A DNA stretch of 64,000 nucleotides from Leifsonia sp. ZF2019. Lineage in GTDB: Bacteria; Actinomycetota; Actinomycetes; Actinomycetales; Microbacteriaceae. Shown in pieces: positions 50,668 through 58,737 of this stretch; position 1 is the stretch's first letter; each line of letters begins with the position of its first letter. A model generated the notes under the pieces. The model did not search any database. It saw nothing but the letters and a program-made list of their open reading frames with translations, and was not told the DNA's origin. The position numbers and the translations under genes are program-made. Location of the stretch: positions 2,294,001-2,358,000 of the forward strand of contig NZ_CP065037.1 of assembly GCF_019924635.1 (NCBI RefSeq), given 5' to 3'.

Positions 50668-52341
50668 TCAGTCGAGCAGCGCCGACTTCAGCGTGTCGAG
50701 ACCGACGCCGCCGATGTCGAGGGCCTTCTTGTGGAAGGCCTTGATGTCGAACGCGGCGCCCTCGCGGCGCGCGTACTCGTCGCGCAGCTGCTCCCAGATG
50801 CGCTGGCCGATCTTGTACGACGGCGCCTGCCCCGGCCAGCCGAGGTAGCGGTTGACCTCGAACCGCACGAAGCCGTCGTTCATGTTGACGTTCTGGCCCA
50901 GGAACTCGAACGCGTACTCACCGGTCCACGGGCCCGAGCCGTCGGGCAGCTGCTTCTCGAGGTGCACGCCGATGTCGAGCACCACCCGGGCCGCGCGCAT
51001 CCGCTGGCCGTCGAGCATCCCGAGCCGGTCGGCCGGGTCGTCGAGGTAGCCGAGCTGCTCCATCAGACGCTCCGCGTAGAGCGCCCATCCCTCGGCGTGG
51101 CCCGACGTGCCCGCGATGCGTCGCCAGGAGTTCAGCTGCGCCTTGTTGTAGGTCGCCTGGGCGATCTGCAGGTGGTGTCCGGGGACACCCTCGTGGTACA
51201 CCGTCGTGAGCTCGCGCCAGGTGTCGAACTCGGTGACGCCCTCCGGGACGCTCCACCACATCCGGCCGGCGCGGGCGAAGTCGTCGCTCGGGCCGGTGTA
51301 GTAGATGCCGCCCTCCTGCGTCGGGGCGATCATGCACTCGAGACGGCGGATCTCGGTCGGGATGTCGAAGTGCGACTTGCCGAGCTCCTCGATCGCGCGG
51401 TCGCTGGTCTCCTGCATCCATTTCTGCAGCGCATCGGTGCCGTGGAGCTTGCGGCTCGGGTCTCCGTCGAGGAAGGTGATGGCTTCGTGCACGCTCGCAC
51501 CGGGCTTGATCTCCTTCGCGATGGCCTCCTGCTCGGCGACCATGCGCGCGAGCTCCTCGATGCCCCACTCGTAGGTCTCGTCGAGGTCGACGGTCGCGCC
51601 GAGGAAGCTGCGGGAGGCGAGCGCATACAGCTCCCGCCCGACCGCATCCTTCTCCGGAGCGTGGGAGGCGAGCTCGTTCTGCAGGAAGTCGGCGAGCTTC
51701 GCGTAAGCGCCCGCCGACTCCTTCGCGCCGGCGGCGAGGTCGGCGGCGAGCGACGCGGGCAGGTCGCCGCCGGCCGTCTTCGCTCCCGAGGTCAGCTCGA
51801 AGAAGAAGCCGGTGTCCGCCACCTGCTTGTTGGCCTGGGCGAGCACCTCTCGAACCTGGCGGATGGCGGGCACGTTGCCGGCGGCGATGCCGCTGCGCAG
51901 GGTCTCGATGTAGCCGTCCATCGCGGCCGGGAGGTTGTGCAGGCGCTTCGCGACGTTCGCCCAGTCGTCCTCCGTGTCGGTGGGGACCAGGTCGAAGATG
52001 TCACGCAGCTCCTGCGCCGGCGACGCGATCACGTTGAGGTCGCGCTGGGCGAAGCCGGCCTCGTGCTTCTCGACCGTGAGCTCGAGCTCGCGGGTGAGGT
52101 CGAGCTTCGTGATGCGATCGATCTCGTCGACGGGCTCCGCGGCCCGGATGGCAGCGAGGGACTCCTTCACCTTCGCGACGGCGGTCTCGGCGCCGGCCGG
52201 CGAGTAGTCCGCGTACTCGCCCTCGCGGCCGGGTCGGCCGAGCCAGACGTGGAACTCGGGGTACAGCTCGAGCTGGGTGTCGACCCACGCTTCTGCGATC
52301 GTGTCGATCGGCGTGGGTTCGCGCTTCTCTGCGTTCGTCAT
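50668..52341 (-). CDS. DUF885 family putative metallopeptidase
   Basis: A 557-residue soluble protein. The conserved motif YHEGVPGHHLQ (about 386-396), with the HExxxxHH arrangement, is the likely metal site of the DUF885 family; FEVNRYLGWPGQAPSYKIGQ follows near the C-terminus. Members are distantly like M32/M3-type metallopeptidases, but activity is rarely shown. There is no signal peptide, so it acts in the cytoplasm. It is between rpsA and polA, on the same strand. Confidence 0.85.
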   Translation of the reverse strand: MTNAEKREPTPIDTIAEAWVDTQLELYPEFHVWLGRPGREGEYADYSPAGAETAVAKVKESLAAIRAAEPVDEIDRITKLDLTRELELTVEKHEAGFAQRDLNVIASPAQELRDIFDLVPTDTEDDWANVAKRLHNLPAAMDGYIETLRSGIAAGNVPAIRQVREVLAQANKQVADTGFFFELTSGAKTAGGDLPASLAADLAAGAKESAGAYAKLADFLQNELASHAPEKDAVGRELYALASRSFLGATVDLDETYEWGIEELARMVAEQEAIAKEIKPGASVHEAITFLDGDPSRKLHGTDALQKWMQETSDRAIEELGKSHFDIPTEIRRLECMIAPTQEGGIYYTGPSDDFARAGRMWWSVPEGVTEFDTWRELTTVYHEGVPGHHLQIAQATYNKAQLNSWRRIAGTSGHAEGWALYAERLMEQLGYLDDPADRLGMLDGQRMRAARVVLDIGVHLEKQLPDGSGPWTGEYAFEFLGQNVNMNDGFVRFEVNRYLGWPGQAPSYKIGQRIWEQLRDEYARREGAAFDIKAFHKKALDIGGVGLDTLKSALLD

Positions 52342-52347
52342 GCTCCG

Positions 52348-52353
52348 AGCCTA
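52348..52353 (-). promoter_or_regulatory. Putative -10 of a leaderless promoter (DUF885 gene)
   Basis: TAGGCT on the minus strand, 6 nt before the ATG at 52341. Confidence 0.5.
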
Positions 52354-52372
52354 GCCGGGAGCACGCCACCGG

Positions 52373-55045
52373 TCAGTGGCCCGCGGCGTCCCAGTTGGCT
52401 CCTCGGCCCACCTGCACGTCGAGCGGCACGCGGAGGTCCGCGGCGCCGGACATTCGGGACTGCACGACGGCCGCCAGCGCATCCCACTCGCCCGGCGCGA
52501 CCTCGAAGATGAGCTCGTCGTGCACCTGCAGCAGCATGCGTGACTGGAGGCCCTGGTCGATGATGTCGCCCGCGATGCCGAGCATGGCGATCTTCATGAT
52601 GTCCGCCGCCGAGCCCTGGATGGGCGCGTTGAGCGCCTGACGCTCGGCGTTCTCGCGCAGCACGCGATTGGTGGAGGTCAGATCGGCGAACGGCCGGCGG
52701 CGGCCGAAGATCGTCTCGGTGTACCCGTCGACGCGCGCCTGCTCCACCACGTCGCGCAGATAGTCGCGCACCGCGCCGAAGCGCTCGAAGTAGCCGCCCA
52801 TCAGCTGGCGGGCCTCGGCGGTCTCGATGCGGAGCTGCTTGGAGAGCCCGAACGCGCTCAGCCCGTACGCCAAGCCGTAGGACATCGCCTTGACCTTCGT
52901 CCGCATGAGCGGCGTGACGTCGGCGGGCTCGACGCCGAAGACGCGGGCGCCCACGAAACGGTGGAGGTCCTCCCCCGCGTTGAACGCCTCGATCAGGCCC
53001 GGGTCTTCGGAGAGGTGCGCCATGATCCGCATCTCGATCTGCGAGTAGTCGGCGGTCAGCAGCGTCTCGTACTCGGCGCCCGCGGTGAACGCGGAACGGA
53101 TCTCGCGCCCCTCCTCGGTGCGGATCGGGATGTTCTGGAGGTTCGGATCGTTCGACGAGATGCGGCCGGTGGAGGTGCCGGTCTGGTCGTAGGTCGTGTG
53201 GATGCGGCTGTCGCCGGTGACCGAGCGCTCCAGGGTCTCGACGATCTGCTTGAGCTTGGTCGCGTCGCGGTGCTGCAGCAGCAGGCCCAGGAACGGGTGC
53301 GGGCTCTTCTCCTGCAGGTCGGCGAGCGAGGCGGCGTCGGTCGAGAACCCGGTCTTGGTGGCGCGGGTCTTCGGCATCTGCAGCTCCTCGAAGAGCACCT
53401 GCTGAAGCTGCTTCGGGGAGCCGAGGTTGATCTCGTGGCCGATCTCGGCGTAGGCCTGGGCGGCGAAGTCGTTGGCCTTGTCCGTGAGCTGGCCGCGCAG
53501 TCGCGCGAGCACCGCGGAGTCGATGGCGACGCCGGTGAGCTCCATCTCGGCGAGCACGGCGACCAGCGGCAGCTCGATGTCGTCGAGCACGGCGCGGGTG
53601 CCCGGGTCGAGCGCGATCGCCTGCCCCTCCGCGACGCGGCGGATGTACCAGGCCTCGGTCGCCGGGCTGACGGCGTCGTTCATCGGGACGAGCTGGTTCG
53701 GATCGGAGACCGGGAGCGTCTCGCCGAGCACCTCGTAGACCTGCTCGGCGAGCGACTGCGGCGCGGCGCCGGGCTTCACCAACCAGGAGGCGACGCGGGT
53801 GTCGAATGCGAGCCCGTCGACGACGAAGCCCGCGCGGCTCAGCGCCTTGAACTGCGGCTTGGTGTGGAAGAACTGCTTCGGGGCCGGGCTCGCGAGCCAG
53901 GCCTCCAGCGCTTCGTAGTCCTTGCGGTCGGCGACCCAGGGCACGTACACGGAGTCGTCGGCGGAGGCGAGGCCGAAGCCGGTGACGCCGGCCGGCCCGA
54001 GCTCGACCTGCACCGCGACCGGGGCGCCGTCGGCGGACGCCTTCGACAGCCAGTGCGCGAGCTCCTCGTCGACCAGCGTTCGCACGGCGGGCGCGCCGAC
54101 CGCGCCCGCGTCTCCCGCGTCGACGACGGACGCGGAGCCGTCGAGCAGCCCCTCCTCCGCCGCCGTCTTCATCAGACGGTCGAGCAGCGTCTTGAACTGG
54201 AGGCGCGCGAAGATGTCGCGCACGGCGGCCTCGTCGAGCGGCTTGCGCTCCAGGTCGGCCGGACCGACGGGCAGCTCGACGTCGTCGAGGAGCTTGTTGA
54301 GTCGGCGGTTGCGGAGGGCGTTCTCCTTCTGATCGCGGAGGTTCTGCCCGACGACGCCCTTGATCTCGTCGGCGTGCGCCACGATGTTCTCCACCGTGCC
54401 GTACTGCTGCACCCACTTGACGGCGGTCTTCTCGCCGACTTTGTCGATGCCGATCAGGTTGTCGCTCGTCTCGCCGACAAGCGCCGCGATCTCGGGGTAC
54501 TGCTGCGGCTCGACGCCGTAGCGCTCACGCACCGCCGCCGGGTCGTAGACCTTCAGCTCGGAGACGCCGCGGACGTTCGGGTACAGCAGCGTGACCTCGT
54601 CGGTGACCAGCTGGATCGTGTCGCGATCCCCCGAGACGAGCAGCACGCGGTAGCCCTCCTCCGCACCGCGCCGCGCCAGCGTCGCGAGGATGTCGTCGGC
54701 CTCGAAGTCCTCCTTGGCGATGGTCGTGATGTTCATCGCGTGCAGGGCCTCCTCGAGCAGCGGCACCTGGCCGGCGAACTCGGGCGGCGTCTCGCCGCGG
54801 GTCCCCTTGTACTCCGGGTACTCGCGGGTGCGGAAGGAGTAGCGCGAGATGTCGAACGCCACCGCGATGTGGGTCGGCTTCTGCTGCTGGAGCAGGTTGA
54901 TCAGCATCGCGATGAAGCCGTGGATCGCATTCGTGTGCTGGCCCTCGCGGTTGACGAAACTGTCGACCGGAAGGGCGTAGAACGCCCGGAAGGCCAGCGA
55001 ATGGCCGTCGATGATCAGAAGGGTAGGCTTTTCGGAGTCTGACAC
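52373..55045 (-). CDS. polA: DNA polymerase I
   Basis: An 890-residue polymerase. The N-terminal 5'-3' nuclease opens TLLIIDGHSLAFRAFYALP, with VSGDRDTIQLV and the helix-hairpin-helix region GIDKVGEKTAVKWVQ. The middle 3'-5' domain is degenerate: the VQVELGPAG stretch lacks the catalytic Asp-Glu pair, so no proofreading is expected, as in other actinobacteria. The polymerase domain has motif A DYSQIEMRIMAHLS, motif B RTKVKAMSYGLAYG and motif C QVHDELIFEV. GTG start after TAGGCT. It fills gaps in excision repair and replaces RNA primers. Confidence 0.96.
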   Translation of the reverse strand: MSDSEKPTLLIIDGHSLAFRAFYALPVDSFVNREGQHTNAIHGFIAMLINLLQQQKPTHIAVAFDISRYSFRTREYPEYKGTRGETPPEFAGQVPLLEEALHAMNITTIAKEDFEADDILATLARRGAEEGYRVLLVSGDRDTIQLVTDEVTLLYPNVRGVSELKVYDPAAVRERYGVEPQQYPEIAALVGETSDNLIGIDKVGEKTAVKWVQQYGTVENIVAHADEIKGVVGQNLRDQKENALRNRRLNKLLDDVELPVGPADLERKPLDEAAVRDIFARLQFKTLLDRLMKTAAEEGLLDGSASVVDAGDAGAVGAPAVRTLVDEELAHWLSKASADGAPVAVQVELGPAGVTGFGLASADDSVYVPWVADRKDYEALEAWLASPAPKQFFHTKPQFKALSRAGFVVDGLAFDTRVASWLVKPGAAPQSLAEQVYEVLGETLPVSDPNQLVPMNDAVSPATEAWYIRRVAEGQAIALDPGTRAVLDDIELPLVAVLAEMELTGVAIDSAVLARLRGQLTDKANDFAAQAYAEIGHEINLGSPKQLQQVLFEELQMPKTRATKTGFSTDAASLADLQEKSPHPFLGLLLQHRDATKLKQIVETLERSVTGDSRIHTTYDQTGTSTGRISSNDPNLQNIPIRTEEGREIRSAFTAGAEYETLLTADYSQIEMRIMAHLSEDPGLIEAFNAGEDLHRFVGARVFGVEPADVTPLMRTKVKAMSYGLAYGLSAFGLSKQLRIETAEARQLMGGYFERFGAVRDYLRDVVEQARVDGYTETIFGRRRPFADLTSTNRVLRENAERQALNAPIQGSAADIMKIAMLGIAGDIIDQGLQSRMLLQVHDELIFEVAPGEWDALAAVVQSRMSGAADLRVPLDVQVGRGANWDAAGH

Positions 55046-55051
55046 CGGACC

Positions 55052-55057
55052 AGCCTA
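55052..55057 (-). promoter_or_regulatory. Putative -10 of a leaderless promoter (polA)
   Basis: TAGGCT on the minus strand, 6 nt before the polA GTG. Confidence 0.5.
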
Positions 55058-55111
55058 CAAGCCGGCGGTGACACTCCAGGCGACGACCGACGACGGTGAG
55101 GGAAGGCCCAG

Positions 55112-55519
55112 ATGACCGAGGACGCGCTCGCGTACGTGCAGCAGAGGGGACTCGGCGCACTGGCCGAGAAGATGGGCATCGAGATGCTCGAGTTCACGGT
55201 CGAGCGGGCTGTGGCGCGCATGCCCGTCGCGGGGAACACGCAGCCCGCCGACCTCCTGCACGGCGGCGCCTACGTGGTGCTCGGCGAGTCCCTCGGCTCG
55301 ATGTCGGCCAACCTCTACGCGGGCGCCGGCCGGCTCGCCGTCGGCATCGAGATCAACGCGTCGCACACGCGCTCCGCGACCAGCGGATACGTCACCGGCG
55401 TCTGCACTCCGGTCCACCTCGGCCGCACGCTGACGACGCACGAGATCGCGGTGACGGACGACCAGGGGCGGCGCTGCTCCACCATCCGCATCACGAATCT
55501 CATCAAGGAGCTCGGCTGA
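55112..55519 (+). CDS. Hotdog-fold thioesterase, PaaI/MenI-like
   Basis: A 135-residue single hotdog domain. The helix-region motif QPADLLHGGAYVVLGESLGSM holds the residues near the catalytic Glu of the 4HBT/PaaI type. The substrate is an acyl-CoA, perhaps phenylacetyl-CoA-like or DHNA-CoA, but neither pathway is near. It is divergent from polA, a common actinobacterial arrangement, with GGGAAGG 8 nt before its ATG. Confidence 0.88.
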   Translation: MTEDALAYVQQRGLGALAEKMGIEMLEFTVERAVARMPVAGNTQPADLLHGGAYVVLGESLGSMSANLYAGAGRLAVGIEINASHTRSATSGYVTGVCTPVHLGRTLTTHEIAVTDDQGRRCSTIRITNLIKELG

Positions 55520-55561
55520 GGCGGCTTCCGCCGCCGCGCCTCGTGACGAGCGCGGTCGTTC

Positions 55562-55599
55562 GGGACGTCTGCGTCCCGGCGCCGCGCCGCGCGCGTCCC
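55562..55599. repeat. Palindromic repeat, copy 3
   Basis: The same 38-nt GGGACG to CGTCCC element, centred on GGCGCC. The inner arms have diverged (GCGTCCC and GCGCGC) but the ends pair and extend outward (GTTCGGGAC/GTCCCGAAC). It is followed by AACAGCAG as copies 1 and 4 nearly are. Confidence 0.7.
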
Positions 55600-55650
55600 G
55601 AACAGCAGCGCACGTTCCAAGCGGCAGTGATCGGCCGAGCGCGGTCGTCA

Positions 55651-55688
55651 GGGACGTCTGCGGTGCGGCGCCGCGACGCAACTGTCCC
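55651..55688. repeat. Palindromic repeat, copy 4
   Basis: Same span, same GGCGCC centre. The inner left arm TGCGGTGCGGCGCC matches copy 1, and the right flank CAGCAGTCGCC equals that of copies 1 and 2. Its left flank CGAGCGCGGTCGT is shared with copy 3. Confidence 0.75.
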
Positions 55689-55765
55689 AAACAGCAGCAG
55701 TCGCCCAGAGCGGCGACCGTCGGAGCGGGCGGCGCCGAGCGGGCGACCGCGGCACCGCGGAGCGG

Positions 55766-56371
55766 CTACTTCTTGGCGGCGAGCTGCTCGATGATGGCCT
55801 GGGCCACGTCGTGCATGGTCAGGCGGCGATCCATCGACGCCTTCTGGATCCAGCGGAACGCCTCGGGCTCCGACAGGCCCATCTTCTCGTTGAGGAGGCC
55901 CTTCGCGCGGTCCACGAGCTTGCGGGTCTCGAACCGCTGCACCATGTCGGAGACCTCCGCCTCGAGGGCGATGATCTGCTGGTAGCGGGCGAGCGCGATC
56001 TCGATCGCGGGCAGGAGGTCGTTGGGCGTGAACGGCTTGACGACGTAGGCCAGCGCTCCGGCCTCGGTCGCCCGCTCCACGAGCTCCTTCTGGCTGAACG
56101 CCGTGAGGAGGACGACGGGCGCGATGTGGCCCTTCGAGAGGCGCTCGGCGGCCGAGATGCCGTCGAGCTGCGGCATCTTGACGTCCATGATCACCAGATC
56201 GGGGCGCAGCTCAGTCGCCAAGGCGACGGCGGTCTCGCCGTCTCCGGCCTCACCAACGACCTCGAATCCGTTGTCGCGCAGGGTCTCGACGATGTCGAGG
56301 CGGATCAGCGATTCGTCCTCCGCCACGACGACGCGGCGGGGGGCGGTTGGGGTGGTTTCCTGGTCAGTCAC
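55766..56371 (-). CDS. pdtaR: ANTAR-domain response regulator (PdtaR-like)
   Basis: A 201-residue regulator with a receiver domain (acidic residues at 18-20, phosphoacceptor D63 in VIMDVKMP, Lys in YVVKPF) and a C-terminal ANTAR RNA-binding domain (VDRAKGLLNEKMGLSEPEAFRWIQKASMDRRLTMHDVAQAII spread over 145-195). ANTAR proteins bind paired hexaloop hairpins in mRNA leaders and prevent termination. The nearest named relative is mycobacterial PdtaR, also close to polA. No PdtaS-like kinase is in the window. GTG start after TAGGCT. Confidence 0.9.
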   Translation of the reverse strand: MTDQETTPTAPRRVVVAEDESLIRLDIVETLRDNGFEVVGEAGDGETAVALATELRPDLVIMDVKMPQLDGISAAERLSKGHIAPVVLLTAFSQKELVERATEAGALAYVVKPFTPNDLLPAIEIALARYQQIIALEAEVSDMVQRFETRKLVDRAKGLLNEKMGLSEPEAFRWIQKASMDRRLTMHDVAQAIIEQLAAKK

Positions 56372-56378
56372 GCATGAA

Positions 56379-56384
56379 AGCCTA
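56379..56384 (-). promoter_or_regulatory. Putative -10 of a leaderless promoter (ANTAR regulator)
   Basis: TAGGCT on the minus strand, 7 nt before the GTG at 56371. Confidence 0.5.
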
Positions 56385-56409
56385 CGGTATTGTTCAGGTG
56401 TTGTTGTGC

Positions 56410-56492
56410 GCCGCTGTGGCGGAATGGCAGACGCGGAGCACTCAAAATGCTTTGTCCGGAAGGGCGTGTGGGTTCGAGTCCCACCAGCGGCA
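56410..56492 (+). tRNA. tRNA-Leu (anticodon CAA)
   Basis: An 83-nt class II tRNA. The acceptor arm GCCGCTG pairs with CAGCGGC at 56485-56491. The anticodon loop CTCAAAA (anticodon CAA at 56443-56445) sits on a 5-bp stem, a long variable arm follows, and the T arm GTGGG-TTCGAGT-CCCAC is complete. CCA is not encoded. Confidence 0.95.
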
Positions 56493-56506
56493 CGACGAAC
56501 GGCCCC

Positions 56507-57007
56507 TCAGATGCGGGCTCCGATGACGGAGGCGGCGAAGCGCCGCGCGCGCTCGGCGAGCCCGGCGATGCGGTCCGCGATGGCCGCGTCCACGTCGAAT
56601 CCGATGAACTGCGGGGGCGGCGTGCGGCGGACGTTCACGCTGCACTCGAACTCTCCGCACACGTGGGTGCCGACGGTGTCGCCGTTGCGGCCCGCCTGGC
56701 CGGCGCGCCGCGCCGACCAGAAGTAGACGTCGCGCGGGTAGTGCACGTCTTGGCACCAGCCGCACATCGACGGCGCGTGCGATCGCATGGACGCTTCCGA
56801 CGCGCGCAGCAGTATGCCGACCGGGCCCTCGTCGGTGGGGATGACGACGTAGCCGCGCTGCGGGAGCCGCGGATCGCGCCAGCCGAGGTACTCTCGGCGC
56901 GACCAGTCGATCTCGTGCATACCGGGCGGCAGCGGCATGTCGTCGGCTTCGCTGCGCGTGCAGTTGACGAAGGACTCGCGGATCTGCTGTTCGGTCAGGC
57001 TCTCCAT
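56507..57007 (-). CDS. FBP-domain (EF-G-binding, treble-clef) protein
   Basis: A 166-residue protein. The C-terminal zinc module has CGWCQDVH and CGEFECSVNVRRTPPP, as in the FBP/FusB C-terminal treble-clef domain (EF-G-binding). The N-terminal half has ESFVNCTRSEADDMPLPP. Proteins of this family bind elongation factor G and can free stalled ribosomes in the presence of fusidic acid; whether this one gives resistance is unknown. The start at 57007 has GGAGG 5 nt before it. It is divergent from thioredoxin and 14 bp from the tRNA. Confidence 0.8.
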   Translation of the reverse strand: MESLTEQQIRESFVNCTRSEADDMPLPPGMHEIDWSRREYLGWRDPRLPQRGYVVIPTDEGPVGILLRASEASMRSHAPSMCGWCQDVHYPRDVYFWSARRAGQAGRNGDTVGTHVCGEFECSVNVRRTPPPQFIGFDVDAAIADRIAGLAERARRFAASVIGARI

Positions 57008-57063
57008 GTGCACCTCCGCGTTCCATGCTCGCACAGGTTGACCTTGCCGCCGGGGGCAGGGCT

Positions 57064-57069
57064 TAGCGT
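57064..57069 (+). promoter_or_regulatory. Putative -10 of a leaderless promoter (trxA)
   Basis: TAGCGT ends 6 nt before the ATG at 57076. Confidence 0.5.
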
Positions 57070-57075
57070 GCCGAC

Positions 57076-57414
57076 ATGACGACAACCGACAGCCTCATCC
57101 GCAGCGTCACCGACGCCTCCTTCGCCGCCGAAGTGCTCGCTGCGCCCGGCATCACGCTGGTCGAGTTCTGGGCGGAGTGGTGCGGCCCCTGCCGTGCCCT
57201 CGGGCCGGTGCTCGAGCAGGTCGCCCGCGACCACTCCGACGTCCTGCGGGTCGTGAAGATCAACGCCGACGACAATCCGCGCACCGCCGCCGAGTACCGC
57301 GCGCTCGCCCTCCCGTTCATGAAGATGTTCCGAGCCGGGGAGCCCGTGGGGACGATCGTGGGCGCGAAGCCGCGGCCGGCGATGGAGATGGCGCTCGCGC
57401 CCTATCTCGACTGA
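57076..57414 (+). CDS. trxA: Thioredoxin
   Basis: A 112-residue thioredoxin domain with active site WAEWCGPC (about 32-39) and a cis-Pro in ALPFMKMF. Cytoplasmic thiol-disulfide exchange is expected. It is one of several thioredoxins usual in actinobacteria and has no trxB next to it. Confidence 0.92.
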   Translation: MTTTDSLIRSVTDASFAAEVLAAPGITLVEFWAEWCGPCRALGPVLEQVARDHSDVLRVVKINADDNPRTAAEYRALALPFMKMFRAGEPVGTIVGAKPRPAMEMALAPYLD

Positions 57415-57528
57415 GCGGACCGGCGCCGCCCCCTCGGGTTGCTCCACGGCGCACACGGCGCACAGCCGATCGGCCACGCCCGGCACACGAGGCGGAATAC
57501 GGGAGAGCCGCTCCGCCTTGGACCCGGT

Positions 57529-58548
57529 GTGAAGAAGATCGGATTCCTCTCGTTCGGCCACTACCAGGAGGTGCCGGGCTCTGTCGTGCGGACGGCGGGC
57601 GACGCCCTCCGTCAGAGCATCGAGCTCGCGGTCGCCGCAGAGGAGCTGGGAGCCGACGGCGCGTTCTTCCGCGTGCACCACTTCGCGCCGCAACTGGCGT
57701 CCCCGTTCCCGCTCCTCGCCGCCATCGGCGCCCGCACCAGCCGTATCGAGATCGGCACCGGCGTCATCGACATGCGCTACGAGCACCCCCTGTACATGGC
57801 CGAGGACGCCGCGGCGGCGGATCTCATCAGCGAAGGACGACTGCAGCTCGGCGTGAGCCGCGGATCACCCGAGACCGCGCTGCGCGGGTACGAGTCGTTC
57901 GGCTACCTGCCCGACGAGGGCGAGACCGACGCGGACCTCGCGCGCCGCCACACCGAGCTGTTCCGCGCCGCGATCGCCGGTGCGGGCATCGCGCAGGCGA
58001 ACCCGCAGATGACCGGCCGCACCGGCGCTCTCGCCATCGAGCCGCAGTCCCCCGGACTCGGCGATCGCATCTGGTGGGGCTCCGGCACGCGGCAGACCGC
58101 GGTGTGGACGGCGGAGCAGGGCATGAACCTGATGAGCTCCACCCTCCTCACGGAGGACACCGGCGTCGCCTTCTCCGACCTCCAGGCCGAGCAGATCCAG
58201 CTCTACCGCGATGCCTGGGCCACCGCCGGCTGGGAACGGGAGCCCCGTGTCTCCGTCAGCCGCAGCATCATGCCCATCGTCAACGACCTCGATCGCCGCT
58301 ACTTCGGAGCCTCCGCCCAGGCCGACCGCCGCGACCAGGTCGGGCACCTCGACGGCGGCCTCGCCCGCTTCGGCAAGAGCTACGTCGGCGAGCCGGACGC
58401 CCTCGTCGAGGAACTGCGCACCGACGCTGCGGTGGAGGCTGCCGACACTCTGATCCTGACCGTCCCGAACCAGCTCGGCGTGGATTACAACGCCCACCTG
58501 CTGGAGTCGGTCGTGACGCACATCGCGCCCGCACTCGGCTGGCGCTGA
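57529..58548 (+). CDS. LLM-class flavin-dependent oxidoreductase
   Basis: A 339-residue luciferase-like monooxygenase fold. It starts KKIGFLSFGHY, has VRTAGDALRQSIELAVAAEELGADGAFFRVHHFAP, then SRIEIGTGVIDMRYEHPLYMAEDAAAADLISEGRLQLGVSRGSP, the usual FMN/F420-binding scaffold. The substrate and whether FMN or F420 is used are unknown. GTG start at 57529. The longer open frame back to 57439 has no family sequence in it. Confidence 0.87.
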   Translation: MKKIGFLSFGHYQEVPGSVVRTAGDALRQSIELAVAAEELGADGAFFRVHHFAPQLASPFPLLAAIGARTSRIEIGTGVIDMRYEHPLYMAEDAAAADLISEGRLQLGVSRGSPETALRGYESFGYLPDEGETDADLARRHTELFRAAIAGAGIAQANPQMTGRTGALAIEPQSPGLGDRIWWGSGTRQTAVWTAEQGMNLMSSTLLTEDTGVAFSDLQAEQIQLYRDAWATAGWEREPRVSVSRSIMPIVNDLDRRYFGASAQADRRDQVGHLDGGLARFGKSYVGEPDALVEELRTDAAVEAADTLILTVPNQLGVDYNAHLLESVVTHIAPALGWR

Positions 58549-58592
58549 CGCAGCCGCGGCCTCCGTCGAGACGGCTCAATCTCGGGGCGAAG

Positions 58593-58627
58593 GCGCCGAG
58601 GAGGCCCATAATGGGCCTTCTCGGCGC
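58593..58627 (+). terminator. Terminator hairpin after the LLM gene
   Basis: A 16-bp stem (58593-58608 with 58612-58627) with one mismatch and a 3-nt loop, 44 nt after the stop. Confidence 0.7.
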
Positions 58628-58737
58628 ACTCATTTGTACCCCGAACGGAGGCCTGTCCGGCCCACCTTTGAATGGAATACTGGCATTGCTGCACACCCGA
58701 ATCGCAGCGACTCCGTGTTCCGTCCGAAGGGTGTGCC

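Noticed and set aside
56380-57100. A genomic island inserted at tRNA-Leu
   Set aside because: No integrase, no repeat of the tRNA 3' end nearby, and the flanking genes have normal composition.
57447-57467. A tandem CGGCGCACA duplication after trxA
   Set aside because: Only two short units in a GC-rich gap; too little to call a functional repeat.
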